The notes below the pieces were generated by a model. It made no database searches and was not told the origin of the DNA. It worked only from the letters and a program-made list of their open reading frames with translations. 64,000 nucleotides of DNA from Paenibacillus sp. FSL H7-0331 (GTDB lineage: Bacteria > Bacillota > Bacilli > Paenibacillales > NBRC-103111). Of this stretch, positions 25,906-34,675 are shown piece by piece. The position numbers and the translations under genes are program-made. Numbering within the stretch: the stretch's first letter is position 1; the number at the start of each line of letters is the position of its first letter. The DNA is taken from the NCBI RefSeq assembly GCF_001956045.1, contig NZ_MRTH01000006.1:124001-188000 (forward strand), in the 5' to 3' direction.

Positions 25906-26463
25906 GTGGTAGCGCCAGATTTGATCAAGGCTGCCCAGTCGGGCGATCGCGACGCTCTAATTACCCTGCTGCGTGAGATTGAAAATCATGTTTACCGAAC
26001 CGCATATTACATTTTGGGTAATGAGCAGGACGCTTTGGATGCTGCGCAGGAAGCTTTAATACGCATTTATACAAAAATTAATTCTTACGAAGAAAAAGCG
26101 CAGTTCAAGACGTGGGTCCAGCGGATTGTTACCAATTTGTGTATCGATAAATTCAGGAAAAATAAGCCTACTGTTTCCATTGAGCAGTTTGATCTGACCT
26201 TTACAGAAACAAAGACAGTTGAACAAGAGGTTATGTCCGCATATATTGCCGAAGATATTAAAGAGGCCATTGATAAACTGCCGGAACATCATCGATCAGT
26301 CGTCGTGCTTAGGTATTTGCAGGATTTCTCCTACAATGAAATTGCCGAATCACTTGATTTGCCCATCAACACGGTTAAATCATATTTATTTAGGGCTAGG
26401 CAGCAGTTGCAAACGTTGTTGCAGGACTACAAAAAAACATCAACCGAATCGACCCGGGGATGA
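25906..26463 (+). CDS. ECF-type RNA polymerase sigma factor
   Basis: 185 residues from GTG 25906 with AGGGGGA upstream. Region 2: HVYRTAYYILGNEQDALDAA, QEALIRIYTKINSY, FKTWVQRIVTNLCIDKFRK. Region 4: KLPEHHRSVVVLRYLQDFSY, NEIAESLDLPINTVKSYLFR. This is the two-domain ECF layout. It is followed by a zf-HC2 membrane protein, the usual anti-sigma arrangement. Paenibacillus genomes carry such a pair just before holA. The regulon is unknown. Confidence 0.93.
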   Translation: MVAPDLIKAAQSGDRDALITLLREIENHVYRTAYYILGNEQDALDAAQEALIRIYTKINSYEEKAQFKTWVQRIVTNLCIDKFRKNKPTVSIEQFDLTFTETKTVEQEVMSAYIAEDIKEAIDKLPEHHRSVVVLRYLQDFSYNEIAESLDLPINTVKSYLFRARQQLQTLLQDYKKTSTESTRG

Positions 26464-26563
26464 GCAGATAACAGGCTTGGTTCTCAAGCTCAGTCGGTTT
26501 ACTGCATAGCGTTGTACACTGTCACATATCAGTTGTGAATCTTTTAGAAAGGTAGTGTGCGGG

Positions 26564-28000
26564 ATGAATTGCCAAGAGGTGATCGAACTGATGCAGAGAT
26601 ATCTCGATCAAGATCTCGATAAAATAGAATATAATCAAATGCTCGATCATATACAGGATTGCCCTGAGTGCTCAGAGTTGTTTGAGCGATTATTGAATGT
26701 ATCCGAGCAATTGGAAAGCTTGCCTAAGGTCACGCCTGCGTTTAGTCTGGTAGATGCGATTCTGCCTAAGCTGCAGCAAATGGATATGGTGTCAACTCCT
26801 TTGATCATGGAGGATCACGCTGCATATGCTGCTCGTGACATCTCGTCCTCTGTTCCAACAAAGCTGACAACCTCATCTGCACAGACTATGCGTAAAGATA
26901 CCGTACCTGTAAGCCGAGCTTCAGATTGGCGTAGTCGGACACGTAGCTTTGTTTCAGCTAAAATCGTTGGCGGTGTGGTTGCCGCAGGTTTGGTTCTCGG
27001 TTTCTTTGTATTCAACCAGCAAGAGCAGAGCAATATGCAAAATGCAGATGGCGCTCTAATGGCTCCTAAGTCCGCCTCAACGAGCAGTGTAAGCTCCAGA
27101 GAAAAATCTGCAGCTCCTGCGGCGTCAGGTATGAGTGACTCCATAAGTACGGCTCCTACGGATATCGCTTCGGATGTTAACGGGAATGCGCAAGGACTGC
27201 AGCAGGAACAAAGTAGTGCGTCCCAGTCTTCTAAAGATTTGGTTCCCCCAACCGTGGCTCCGACTACGAGTACGCCTGCTAGCAACTCAACGCCAGCACC
27301 GAACATGGGCTCCAATAAGATAGGCGGGGCGGTGCCGCAGGCATCCAGCCCAAAGAGCTCAGCAGCCGACAGTCAGATCATGACTTCGCCAAGCACGGGT
27401 GAGAGCACTTCTCAGAAGTCCTCATCGACACCGCTGCAAGCGGGCACGGGTGACGGACAGCTGAAAGAACCTCTGACCTTTGGAGCGCAGCAGCCAGCGG
27501 CTAAAGCGGACAATCCGAGTGCCAAAGCTATTGTTCCGCAGGCAGAAACACCACGCAGCAGTCTGGCAGCACCAGGTTTATTCGGTGGGAATGCAGCTTC
27601 TTCGGCTGCATCCGATAAAAACTCTGGAGCTGGGTCAGGACAGATTGCCCAGCCAAGCACCAGCAACGAAGCTTCAGCCAATGATAGCAATGCTGCCAAA
27701 TCCAAGATAGGTGAGGCTCCAGCTGCTGATCAAAGCTTCTCGTCCATGAAAATTCCAGCGGCCAGCAGTCTTGCTGCTGCTGACAAGATGTACACAGCAG
27801 TCATTAACGAGAAGCGAGTTGTTATAAGTGACAAGAATGGAAAAAGTATCTTTACATCGATGAATGTAGCAACGGATTCGGAACAAATCACATTACTGGA
27901 ATGGACGGCTGATTACAAGCTGACCTATCAGATAAACAATCCAACGAGCGCGAGGACTTTCACCATCAACGCTGTAACTCGGACGGAAGCAGCTAAGTGA
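26564..28000 (+). CDS. zf-HC2 anti-sigma factor with long low-complexity extracellular part
   Basis: 478 residues from ATG 26564. The N-terminal zinc-binding anti-sigma domain has C3, H29, C33 and C36 (MNCQEV ... HIQDCPECSEL). One membrane helix about 133-150 (IVGGVVAAGLVLGFFVF). Then about 250 residues rich in Ser, Ala, Pro, Gln and Asn with no visible fold, and a short C-terminal beta-like domain (YTAVINEKRVVISDKNGKSI, ITLLEWTADYKLTYQI). It would hold the neighbouring sigma factor at the membrane. The long extracellular linker suggests it spans cell-wall material. Start: GTG 26555 is too close to AAAGG, so the ATG is preferred. Confidence 0.85.
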   Translation: MNCQEVIELMQRYLDQDLDKIEYNQMLDHIQDCPECSELFERLLNVSEQLESLPKVTPAFSLVDAILPKLQQMDMVSTPLIMEDHAAYAARDISSSVPTKLTTSSAQTMRKDTVPVSRASDWRSRTRSFVSAKIVGGVVAAGLVLGFFVFNQQEQSNMQNADGALMAPKSASTSSVSSREKSAAPAASGMSDSISTAPTDIASDVNGNAQGLQQEQSSASQSSKDLVPPTVAPTTSTPASNSTPAPNMGSNKIGGAVPQASSPKSSAADSQIMTSPSTGESTSQKSSSTPLQAGTGDGQLKEPLTFGAQQPAAKADNPSAKAIVPQAETPRSSLAAPGLFGGNAASSAASDKNSGAGSGQIAQPSTSNEASANDSNAAKSKIGEAPAADQSFSSMKIPAASSLAAADKMYTAVINEKRVVISDKNGKSIFTSMNVATDSEQITLLEWTADYKLTYQINNPTSARTFTINAVTRTEAAK

Positions 28001-28183
28001 CCATTTACAAATATTTCGTATTCAAGCACACACACATTGTGTCCCACTTGCGTATGATAGGGTAGGTTGGAAAAGGAAAAATGACGTCGTATGACCACTC
28101 GGGGAACGGTTTCTAGAGCCTTAACCCGGTTGTTTATATAGATGGGATTGGAAGCAGAGGGGTTATGTCGGAACCGTAAGGTT

Positions 28184-28213
28184 TTGACGTAATCCCTTTG
28201 TTGTTGTTACAAT
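28184..28213 (+). promoter_or_regulatory. Sigma-A promoter of holA
   Basis: TTGACG (28184-28189), 18-base spacer, TACAAT (28208-28213), 40 bases before the holA start. The rest of 28001-28183 shows no gene. Confidence 0.7.
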
Positions 28214-28253
28214 GCTCATATAAACTGGGTTAGAGGGAAATGGGTGAGCAGCA

Positions 28254-29273
28254 ATGGATTTCAAGACTGCATTAAGAAGTATTCAAAAAGGTACATTTGC
28301 GCCACTGTATGTGTGTTTCGGTACAGAGGCCTATTTAATTCAGGAATTTTTACAGAAGCTGACGAATCGTCTCATTGATCCACAGGATGCCGCGTTTGCT
28401 GTATCCAGGTACGATTTGACAGAAACCTCGATAGATAGGGTTATTGAAGAGGCCGAGGAATTACCCTTTATTGGGCCACGTAAACTGATCGTAGCTACCA
28501 ACGCACTTTTTCTGACAGGGGCCAAGGATAGCTCAAAGGTAGAGCACAGTCCCGAGCGGCTGCTGGAATATTTAAAATCCCCTGCCGATTTTTCCGTTAT
28601 CGTATTGACTGTGAGTGCTGAAAAGCTTGATGAACGAAAGAAGCTCGTGAAATCACTGAAGGAAAAGGATTACTTGATATCATGCGCATCTCTTTCAGCG
28701 GACGAGTTGGGGCAGTGGGTGAAGGGAGAGGCCGAGAAGGCCGGCATTTCTTTTGCTTCTGGTGTTCAGGATCAGTTTATTATGTACACCGGAACGAACC
28801 TGCAAACCTTATCGAGTGAGCTGGACAAATGCGCGATGTATATAGGGCGCGGCGGCACGATAACGACAGATATATTAGATCAGTTGGTGACGCGAAGCAT
28901 TGAACAAAATATTTTTCTGCTGATTGAGCATATTGTGCAGCTTAAATTGGACAAAGCATTTACGATGCTGGCTGAGCTTCTGCGGCGCAAGGAAGAGCCG
29001 ATCAAGATCATGGCTCTGATAGCGAGACAGTTCCGTATCATGTACCAGGTAAAGGATTTGCAGCAGCAAGGCTACTCACAGCAGCAAATCGCATCGCAAA
29101 TCAGTCTGCATCCTTATGCAGTCAAGATTGCTGCCGGGCAGAGCAACCGCTTTGAGGTCAGCCAGTTGTTACATATTTTGGATCAATTATCTGATCTAGA
29201 CTACCAAATGAAAAGCGGTAAAATCGATAAAGCACTCGGTCTGGAGCTTTTCTTGTTAAAGCTCGTTGCCTGA
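28254..29273 (+). CDS. holA: DNA polymerase III subunit delta
   Basis: 339 residues: LYVCFGTEAYLIQEFLQKL, ELPFIGPRKLIVATNALFL, the delta AAA-like middle and the C-terminal collar domain (PIKIMALIARQFRIMYQVKD, ISLHPYAVKIAAGQSNRF). It is the clamp-loader subunit that opens the beta clamp (B. subtilis YqeN). Position between comEC and rpsT is conserved. Confidence 0.95.
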   Translation: MDFKTALRSIQKGTFAPLYVCFGTEAYLIQEFLQKLTNRLIDPQDAAFAVSRYDLTETSIDRVIEEAEELPFIGPRKLIVATNALFLTGAKDSSKVEHSPERLLEYLKSPADFSVIVLTVSAEKLDERKKLVKSLKEKDYLISCASLSADELGQWVKGEAEKAGISFASGVQDQFIMYTGTNLQTLSSELDKCAMYIGRGGTITTDILDQLVTRSIEQNIFLLIEHIVQLKLDKAFTMLAELLRRKEEPIKIMALIARQFRIMYQVKDLQQQGYSQQQIASQISLHPYAVKIAAGQSNRFEVSQLLHILDQLSDLDYQMKSGKIDKALGLELFLLKLVA

Positions 29274-29344
29274 AGCGAATGCCGGATCCATACGAAGCCT
29301 ATTCGGTGAAGATACATCCGTGTTATAGATGTAGCTTTTCTTGC

Positions 29345-29392
29345 GAGATAAGAATCGTTCAGCTTTGCTGAAAACATATAAATTCTTATCTC
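29345..29392. repeat. 11-bp perfect inverted repeat with inner hairpin
   Basis: GAGATAAGAAT (29345-29355) and ATTCTTATCTC (29382-29392) enclose a second hairpin, TTCAGC/GCTGAA. It lies between holA and its terminator. No T tract, so not a simple terminator. Confidence 0.5.
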
Positions 29393-29393
29393 T

Positions 29394-29434
29394 TCAAAAA
29401 AACGACCTGCCCCCGAAGGAGCGGTCGTTTTTAT
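29394..29434. terminator. Bidirectional terminator between holA and rpsT
   Basis: AAAAACGACC pairs with GGTCGTTTTT, with A/T runs on both sides, between two convergent genes. Confidence 0.8.
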
Positions 29435-29451
29435 TTGTTCGCATTGGTTAA

Positions 29452-29724
29452 TTAAGCTTGTGCTGAAAGCGCGTTAAGTCTTTTCGCTAAGCGGGACTTT
29501 TTACGGGCTGCGGCATTTTTATGGATTAAGCCTTTGGACGCTGCTTTATCCAGCTTTTGGCTGGCAGTGACCAGGGCTGCAGTTGCTGTTTCCACATTGC
29601 TGCTAGCAGCAGCTGTTTCAAAGCTCTTTACTGCTGTGCGAAGGTTGGATTTCTGGGATGCGTTGCGTAGACGACGCTTCTCATTGACTTTCACTCTTTT
29701 AATCGCGGATTTAATGTTCGGCAT
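29452..29724 (-). CDS. rpsT: 30S ribosomal protein S20
   Basis: 90 residues, strongly basic and helical: [50 protein letters not shown]. Length and sequence are standard for S20, which binds 16S rRNA helices 9 and 44. TAGGAGGTGAACGTCA precedes the ATG. Minus strand between plus-strand holA and gpr, as in B. subtilis. Confidence 0.97.
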   Translation of the reverse strand: MPNIKSAIKRVKVNEKRRLRNASQKSNLRTAVKSFETAAASSNVETATAALVTASQKLDKAASKGLIHKNAAARKKSRLAKRLNALSAQA

Positions 29725-29800
29725 TGACGTTCACCTCCTAATACAACTTGCATCAACCATAGTGCTTGTTTGAAAGATCCTTTTGTTGACAACTCTAGAT

Positions 29801-29829
29801 ATTCTAACACGGCCCATATCAAAATGCAA
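29801..29829 (-). promoter_or_regulatory. Sigma-A promoter of rpsT
   Basis: Minus strand TTGCAT (complement of 29824-29829), 17-base spacer, TAGAAT (complement of 29801-29806). It lies 77 bases ahead of the rpsT start. Confidence 0.7.
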
Positions 29830-29861
29830 TAGATCAATCCGCAACGATTCCGACAATTGTT

Positions 29862-29891
29862 GCATAAGGCTGCCTGTACATTCACACACTA
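29862..29891 (+). promoter_or_regulatory. Forespore (sigma-G/F type) promoter of gpr
   Basis: GCATA (29862-29866), 18-base spacer, CACACTA (29885-29891), which differs at one base from the CATACTA -10 of sigma-G. It ends 31 bases before the gpr start, in line with forespore expression of gpr in B. subtilis. Confidence 0.6.
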
Positions 29892-29922
29892 CGGGCATAG
29901 CTATGTAAAAGGAGATGTTAGC

Positions 29923-30915
29923 ATGGATTTAAGCGCTTATACAATTCGTACGGACCTGGCTTTGGAGGCACATGATATGGCTTCAAATTCAGGTCAGGCG
30001 ATCCCCGGTGTTCATATGTCATCAGAAACGCATGATGGTATCACAGTCAGTACCACCGATATTACGTCTCAGGAGGGCTCCGCTGCATTGGGCAAGCTGC
30101 CTGGACATTATATTACCATAGAAGTGCCTCAATTAAGAAAAAAGGACAGTGTGCTCCAGGATCGTGTTGCAGCCGTCTTTGCCAAAGAGTTCGAATCCTT
30201 TATGGCTAAGCTCCAGATCGATTCGATGTCAAAGGTACTGATTGTGGGCTTGGGGAACTGGAACGTCACTCCAGATGCTCTGGGGCCGTTAGTTGTAGAG
30301 AATGTGATGGTCACCCGCCACTATTTTGAGCTGATGCCAGGAGAGGTGAGTCCGGGTTACCGTCCTGTGAGTGCGATAGCACCTGGTGTTCTGGGGACGA
30401 CAGGTATTGAAACCGGTGAAATCATCCAAGGAATCGTCGAAAAATCAAAGCCGGATCTGGTCATTGCCATCGATGCACTAGCCTCGCGTTCCCTGGAGAG
30501 AGTGAATACGACCATCCAGATCGCGGATACAGGCATACATCCGGGCTCAGGGATTGGCAACAAACGTAAAGGCTTGACATTGGACACACTAGGAGTACCT
30601 GTCATTGCTGTGGGAGTGCCAACTGTCGTCTACGCCTCGACCATTGTGAATAATGCGTTTGAGCTGATGCACAAACATTTTCAACAGCAGACCGCCCATA
30701 CCGGTGAAATTCTTGGAATTCTGGATCAAATGAAGGAAGATGAGCGGCTGCTGCTGGTCAAGGAAGTATTAAGTCCCTTGGGACACGATCTGTTGGTCAC
30801 CCCAAAGGAGATAGACGAATTTATTGAGGATATTGCCAATATTATTGCCAGCGGCCTGAATGCCGCCCTGCATGAAGTCGTAGGGATGAATAATGTAGCC
30901 GCCTATACTCATTAG
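29923..30915 (+). CDS. gpr: GPR spore endopeptidase
   Basis: 330 residues from ATG 29923, with AAAGGAGAT upstream; the frame is open to 29857, but that part overlaps the promoter. Family features: YTIRTDLALEAHDMA near the zymogen cleavage site, LIVGLGNWNVTPDALGPLV (as VLIVGLGNWN), TGIETGEIIQGIVEKS, LVIAIDALASRSLERVNTTI and LGVPVIAVGVPTVV. GPR starts degradation of small acid-soluble proteins on germination. It is shorter than the 368-residue B. subtilis protein. Confidence 0.95.
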   Translation: MDLSAYTIRTDLALEAHDMASNSGQAIPGVHMSSETHDGITVSTTDITSQEGSAALGKLPGHYITIEVPQLRKKDSVLQDRVAAVFAKEFESFMAKLQIDSMSKVLIVGLGNWNVTPDALGPLVVENVMVTRHYFELMPGEVSPGYRPVSAIAPGVLGTTGIETGEIIQGIVEKSKPDLVIAIDALASRSLERVNTTIQIADTGIHPGSGIGNKRKGLTLDTLGVPVIAVGVPTVVYASTIVNNAFELMHKHFQQQTAHTGEILGILDQMKEDERLLLVKEVLSPLGHDLLVTPKEIDEFIEDIANIIASGLNAALHEVVGMNNVAAYTH

Positions 30916-30944
30916 TCTATGTTGATTGTTTGGACTGACATGAC

Positions 30945-30989
30945 AAACGCCAAGCCTGCGGCCGGAATACCGCATAGCTTGGCGTTTTT
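30945..30989. terminator. Terminator after gpr (also usable by the MCP gene)
   Basis: AAACGCCAAGC pairs with GCTTGGCGTTT, with inner GCGG/CCGC pairing, followed by TTTTTA. It lies between convergent genes. Confidence 0.8.
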
Positions 30990-31020
30990 AGGCATACATG
31001 GAGATTTACTGCTGCTGAAA

Positions 31021-32730
31021 TCAAACAATCTTGAAGCGTTTGACCAGGCTGCTCAAATTCTCGGCCATTTTGGAGAGATTTAAGGAAGAGAGAGCAACTT
31101 CTTCCATTGATGCCAACTGCTGCTCAGTCGCAGCGGAAACATTTTGTGCACCTGCTGCTGTTTCTTCTGTAGTCGAGACAATCCCATTTATAGCGAGTAC
31201 CATTTGCTCGGTGTTGGTAGATATGGCTTTCAGCGATTGATGCACATGGTGGATACGATTATTAACCTCACCAACAGCTTGGGTAATTTCATCAAAGGAG
31301 CTGCCGGCAAACTGTACAGCAGCTAAACCTTCCACCATTTCCGACGTTACCAGATTCATGCTTTGGACCGCCGCTGCGGTATCCTCCTGTATCGTTTCAA
31401 TCATTTCCTCAATCTTCTTCGAAGAGTTGGCGCTTTGCTCAGCGAGCTTGCGTACTTCTGCAGCAACAACCGCAAAGCCCTTTCCATGCTCTCCTGCTCT
31501 TGCAGCCTCTATCCCGGCATTTAAGGCAAGCAGATTCGTTTGTACAGCAATACTATTGATCACTTTGTTCATATCGCCAATTTCACTGGCACGCAGTGCT
31601 AAACGCTGCACGACACTATTCATGTGTCCAACTGTTTCGTGTATTGATTGAATTTGCCGGACCGCCGATTGAATCGTTTGAGTGCCTGAATGGGCATTTG
31701 TGGAAGCAAGCTCAGATGAGGCTGCTGCCTGATTCGTATGCTCTGTAATTTGTTGAATCCCTGCGTTCATCGTGGTAACGGCATCCGAGGTTTCATTAAC
31801 ACTGCGCACCTGTTTATCGCTATCCACGGCCATAACCTGAATCGTTTGGGCGATATGCTCGGTGGCTTGACTGGTTTGACCAGCGCTGGCTGTCAACTGC
31901 TCTGTTGAAGCGGATACTTGAATGGCGTGGTCATCAACCTCGCGAATAATATGCTGCAGATCCGTTACCATTTCAGCAAAAGAGCCGGTCAATCTGCCTA
32001 TTTCATCCGTGGAATCAGCCTGAATATGGACGGTCAAGTCACCCTGTGCTACTTTTTTCGTTGCTTCAATCAATCGGTCCATCGGTTTGGTCAATATACG
32101 CGCTAGCAATAATGCGAACAGCAGTCCGACAATAATGGCCACGGGAAGAGTGATTAAGGAGATTCGTATGTCCTGATCGATGTGATTCTGGAGCAGCTGA
32201 CTTTGATTGGATAACTCCTGATCATGGTATTCGATCATCTGGTCTATCGTTGTGTACAGCTTTTGTTTATGTATGTCGGTCTCGTCATCAAGCGTCTTAT
32301 AAGTCGCTTTTAATGTATCGGCATTCATTGCTTTTCTTTGATCATAGGCTGCTTTTACTCTATCAAAGGTAGAAAGATAAGCCGAGGTTTCAGTAACCAT
32401 TTCCACTGCCCACAGCTTTTCCTGATCGCTGCTGACATTTTTTTGGATTTCCGCTAATTGGTTATTGATCGTTTGGGTGTCCTGCTTGTACACAGCTATT
32501 GAGCCTTCATTTTCATTAATAATCAGGTCAGCCTGACTGCTGTACAACTGACCGATCATATTTTTGAATTGCAGCGCCAGCTTGGAAGCATTCACCGAAC
32601 TTAACTGGTTTTGGGTAGTCTGCTTGATCTGGCTAAGCATGAAGTAATTAAATGCGATTACGCCTCCCAAAAATAAGATTAATACCCCGAATCCCATAAG
32701 CATTTTCCACTTTAACGGTAAGTTTTTCAT
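31021..32730 (-). CDS. Methyl-accepting chemotaxis protein
   Basis: 569 residues. TM1 about 8-30, an extracellular four-helix-bundle sensor about 31-188 (4HB_MCP-like, no Cache fold seen), TM2 about 189-211, HAMP ([20 protein letters not shown]), then a cytoplasmic coiled coil with the conserved tip [20 protein letters not shown] and [18 protein letters not shown]. The signal is unknown. GAAAGGGG precedes the ATG. Inserted between gpr and spoIIP, where B. subtilis has no MCP, on the opposite strand. Confidence 0.94.
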   Translation of the reverse strand: MKNLPLKWKMLMGFGVLILFLGGVIAFNYFMLSQIKQTTQNQLSSVNASKLALQFKNMIGQLYSSQADLIINENEGSIAVYKQDTQTINNQLAEIQKNVSSDQEKLWAVEMVTETSAYLSTFDRVKAAYDQRKAMNADTLKATYKTLDDETDIHKQKLYTTIDQMIEYHDQELSNQSQLLQNHIDQDIRISLITLPVAIIVGLLFALLLARILTKPMDRLIEATKKVAQGDLTVHIQADSTDEIGRLTGSFAEMVTDLQHIIREVDDHAIQVSASTEQLTASAGQTSQATEHIAQTIQVMAVDSDKQVRSVNETSDAVTTMNAGIQQITEHTNQAAASSELASTNAHSGTQTIQSAVRQIQSIHETVGHMNSVVQRLALRASEIGDMNKVINSIAVQTNLLALNAGIEAARAGEHGKGFAVVAAEVRKLAEQSANSSKKIEEMIETIQEDTAAAVQSMNLVTSEMVEGLAAVQFAGSSFDEITQAVGEVNNRIHHVHQSLKAISTNTEQMVLAINGIVSTTEETAAGAQNVSAATEQQLASMEEVALSSLNLSKMAENLSSLVKRFKIV

Positions 32731-32775
32731 GGCAATCCCCTTTCTTCTGACACAGCTAAATTGGAAACTACCGCT

Positions 32776-32784
32776 ATTATATCA
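32776..32784 (-). promoter_or_regulatory. Extended -10 promoter of the MCP gene
   Basis: Minus strand TGATATAAT about 45 bases before the start codon. No sigma-D (TAAA / GCCGATAT) pattern could be made out with confidence. Confidence 0.4.
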
Positions 32785-32937
32785 CGAATAGATTAGAGGT
32801 AATTCAGGTTTCGATAGAGGGAGAATGAAATCTTTTCGTTCTAGATCCTACCAACAGCTCATAGATTTGTTACTAGAGAGCAGTGTACAACAAACTACAA
32901 ATCCATGACGGGTTTCAGGGTGGAGGAGGATGCAGAA

Positions 32938-34179
32938 TTGAAGTGGACAGAGGTTACTGTGGATGTAAACAAACATCGTAAAATAGGACAAGGTCTGGTA
33001 GTATATTTCCGCATTATGGCCACACTTCTAATGGGGTGTGTGATGTTTTTTGCGGCGCTTGGTCTTTTGGGTTTTGCTCAGGCCAAGCTGACGAATACGA
33101 CGCCAAATTCGTCGATGAAAGGTTTGGCATCGTCAGTTTCAAGTCGATTTTTTTTGGACATGCTCGGGATGGAAATGCCGCATATGCAGACAGATCGTCA
33201 AACATTTACATTTTCGCAATCCAATGTTTCCGGATTTTTGTTCACGCTCGTTACGGATTTGAATTGGAAGGATCCTAAAACCTTTATTTCCCGTGAAATG
33301 CCCGGTATGTCTCAGGATCGTTCAGTTGTGCTGCGCAAGGGGGTACAGACAGGAGATGACGGGCCTGAAGATTACGGACCCAAGGCGGATGTCATCCCCA
33401 AAAATGGAGAGGGCGGGGAGGGTTCGATTACTGCTAATCCATCAACTCTTCCGGAGGTGGGTGAAACGACAAAGGGAGAAACGAAGGTTATTCCGCCGAC
33501 GGCTCAGCCCCCACGAACTGCAGGCAGAAATGTCGCATTCATCTATCAGTCTCATAACCAGGAATCGTATTTGCCTGAATTGGATGGAGTAAAGGATCCT
33601 GACAAAGCCTATGATCCTCAGACTAATGTGACCAAGGTTGGGTTACGATTAGCGCAAAAGCTGGAGCAAGAGGGCATCGGGGCCGTTCATTCTGACAAAA
33701 ACTATCCTGCTATAGAAAAAAGCTTTAATTATTATTTTTCCTATAAATATTCTTTGAAAACCTTGCAGGAAGCGAGCTCCTCTCATCCGGATCTGAAATA
33801 TTATTTTGACATCCATCGGGACTCACAGAGACGGGAAAAAACGACAGTTCGGATCAACGGGAAGGATTATGCGCAGCTTTATTTTATCATTGGAGGTAAA
33901 AACCCGAACTGGAAAGAAAATGAACAGTTTGCTTCACAAATTCATCAAGCTATCGAAGCCAAGTTTCCAGGGATCTCCAAAGGCTCGTTTGCCAAAGCTG
34001 CGGAAGGCAATGGTGTGTACAATCAAAATTTTTCAGCGAACAGCGTGCTTATCGAGGTTGGTGGGGTAGATAATTCTCTGGAGGAGTGTTACCGGACTGC
34101 AGATGCACTGGCAGCAGCAATAGCCGAGGTCGTGCTGAACGTGAAGAAGGTGGATGGACCTAATACACAGCCGAAGTAG
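32938..34179 (+). CDS. spoIIP: Stage II sporulation protein P
   Basis: 413 residues from TTG 32938, which has GGAGGAGG eight bases upstream; an ATG at 32905 has no RBS. One N-terminal membrane anchor (about residues 25-47), then the amidase/endopeptidase domain: VAFIYQSHNQESYLPEL with the catalytic-site His, YYFDIHRDSQRREKT, and VLIEVGGVDNSLEECYRTAD. SpoIIP cleaves peptidoglycan with SpoIID during engulfment. Followed by the yqxA-like gene after 23 bases, as in B. subtilis. Confidence 0.95.
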   Translation: MKWTEVTVDVNKHRKIGQGLVVYFRIMATLLMGCVMFFAALGLLGFAQAKLTNTTPNSSMKGLASSVSSRFFLDMLGMEMPHMQTDRQTFTFSQSNVSGFLFTLVTDLNWKDPKTFISREMPGMSQDRSVVLRKGVQTGDDGPEDYGPKADVIPKNGEGGEGSITANPSTLPEVGETTKGETKVIPPTAQPPRTAGRNVAFIYQSHNQESYLPELDGVKDPDKAYDPQTNVTKVGLRLAQKLEQEGIGAVHSDKNYPAIEKSFNYYFSYKYSLKTLQEASSSHPDLKYYFDIHRDSQRREKTTVRINGKDYAQLYFIIGGKNPNWKENEQFASQIHQAIEAKFPGISKGSFAKAAEGNGVYNQNFSANSVLIEVGGVDNSLEECYRTADALAAAIAEVVLNVKKVDGPNTQPK

Positions 34180-34202
34180 TGAAGTAATGGGGGAGCAGGA
34201 GC

Positions 34203-34577
34203 ATGGACAATCTATATGTCAGGCTGATGATAATTGGGTTTGTGTTGGGCTTTTGCATTTTTGTGGGACTGATGCTGGTCAATCGCGCGGTTGAGGGCAG
34301 TCGCGAGCCAGTGGTTACTGAAACAATTCAACAGATGGAACCTGCAATTGCAGAGTCAAAGCCACAGGTAAAAGCCGAGCCTGATCCGGCGAATGTGCGT
34401 GAGGCATCCAAAGAAACAGCTGTTAAGGAAAAAGTAGAAGCCGAGGAGCCGCGGACTGTGATCAGCAAAGCCACGGGTGTTGGTCGATTGGGCAACAAGA
34501 TCGGCGGGCTGCTGCAAATACTGGCGCATTATGGGATACAGGGGATTGTCGCTTTGTTTGAGGCGATTACCGCTTAA
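34203..34577 (+). CDS. YqxA-position small membrane protein
   Basis: 124 residues: one N-terminal membrane helix (LMIIGFVLGFCIFVGLMLV), a charged Glu/Lys/Ala-rich middle and a hydrophobic end (IGGLLQILAHYGIQGIVALF). It sits between spoIIP and lepA, where B. subtilis has yqxA (DUF3679), and has a similar size and anchor; the equivalence rests mainly on position. GGGGGAGCAGGAGC precedes the ATG. Function unknown, perhaps tied to sporulation through co-transcription with spoIIP. Confidence 0.8.
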   Translation: MDNLYVRLMIIGFVLGFCIFVGLMLVNRAVEGSREPVVTETIQQMEPAIAESKPQVKAEPDPANVREASKETAVKEKVEAEEPRTVISKATGVGRLGNKIGGLLQILAHYGIQGIVALFEAITA

Positions 34578-34603
34578 GGGAAATGATTACGAAGGTGACT
34601 CCA

Positions 34604-34632
34604 TTGCCGCAAAACCACACACCTGCTATAAT
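34604..34632 (+). promoter_or_regulatory. Sigma-A promoter of lepA
   Basis: TTGCCG (34604-34609), 17-base spacer, TATAAT (34627-34632), 43 bases before the lepA start. Confidence 0.75.
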
Positions 34633-34675
34633 TAGAAGAATTGTTAAATTTGCAGGTTAGTGAGGGTCAACTTAC

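Noticed and set aside
27061..27700. Possible tandem repeat in the anti-sigma linker
   Set aside because: The Ser/Ala/Pro-rich region is low complexity without a fixed repeat unit.
32821..32937. Sigma-E promoter of spoIIP
   Set aside because: GTACAACA near 32884 and CATAGATT upstream are too far from consensus to call, although sigma-E control is expected from B. subtilis.
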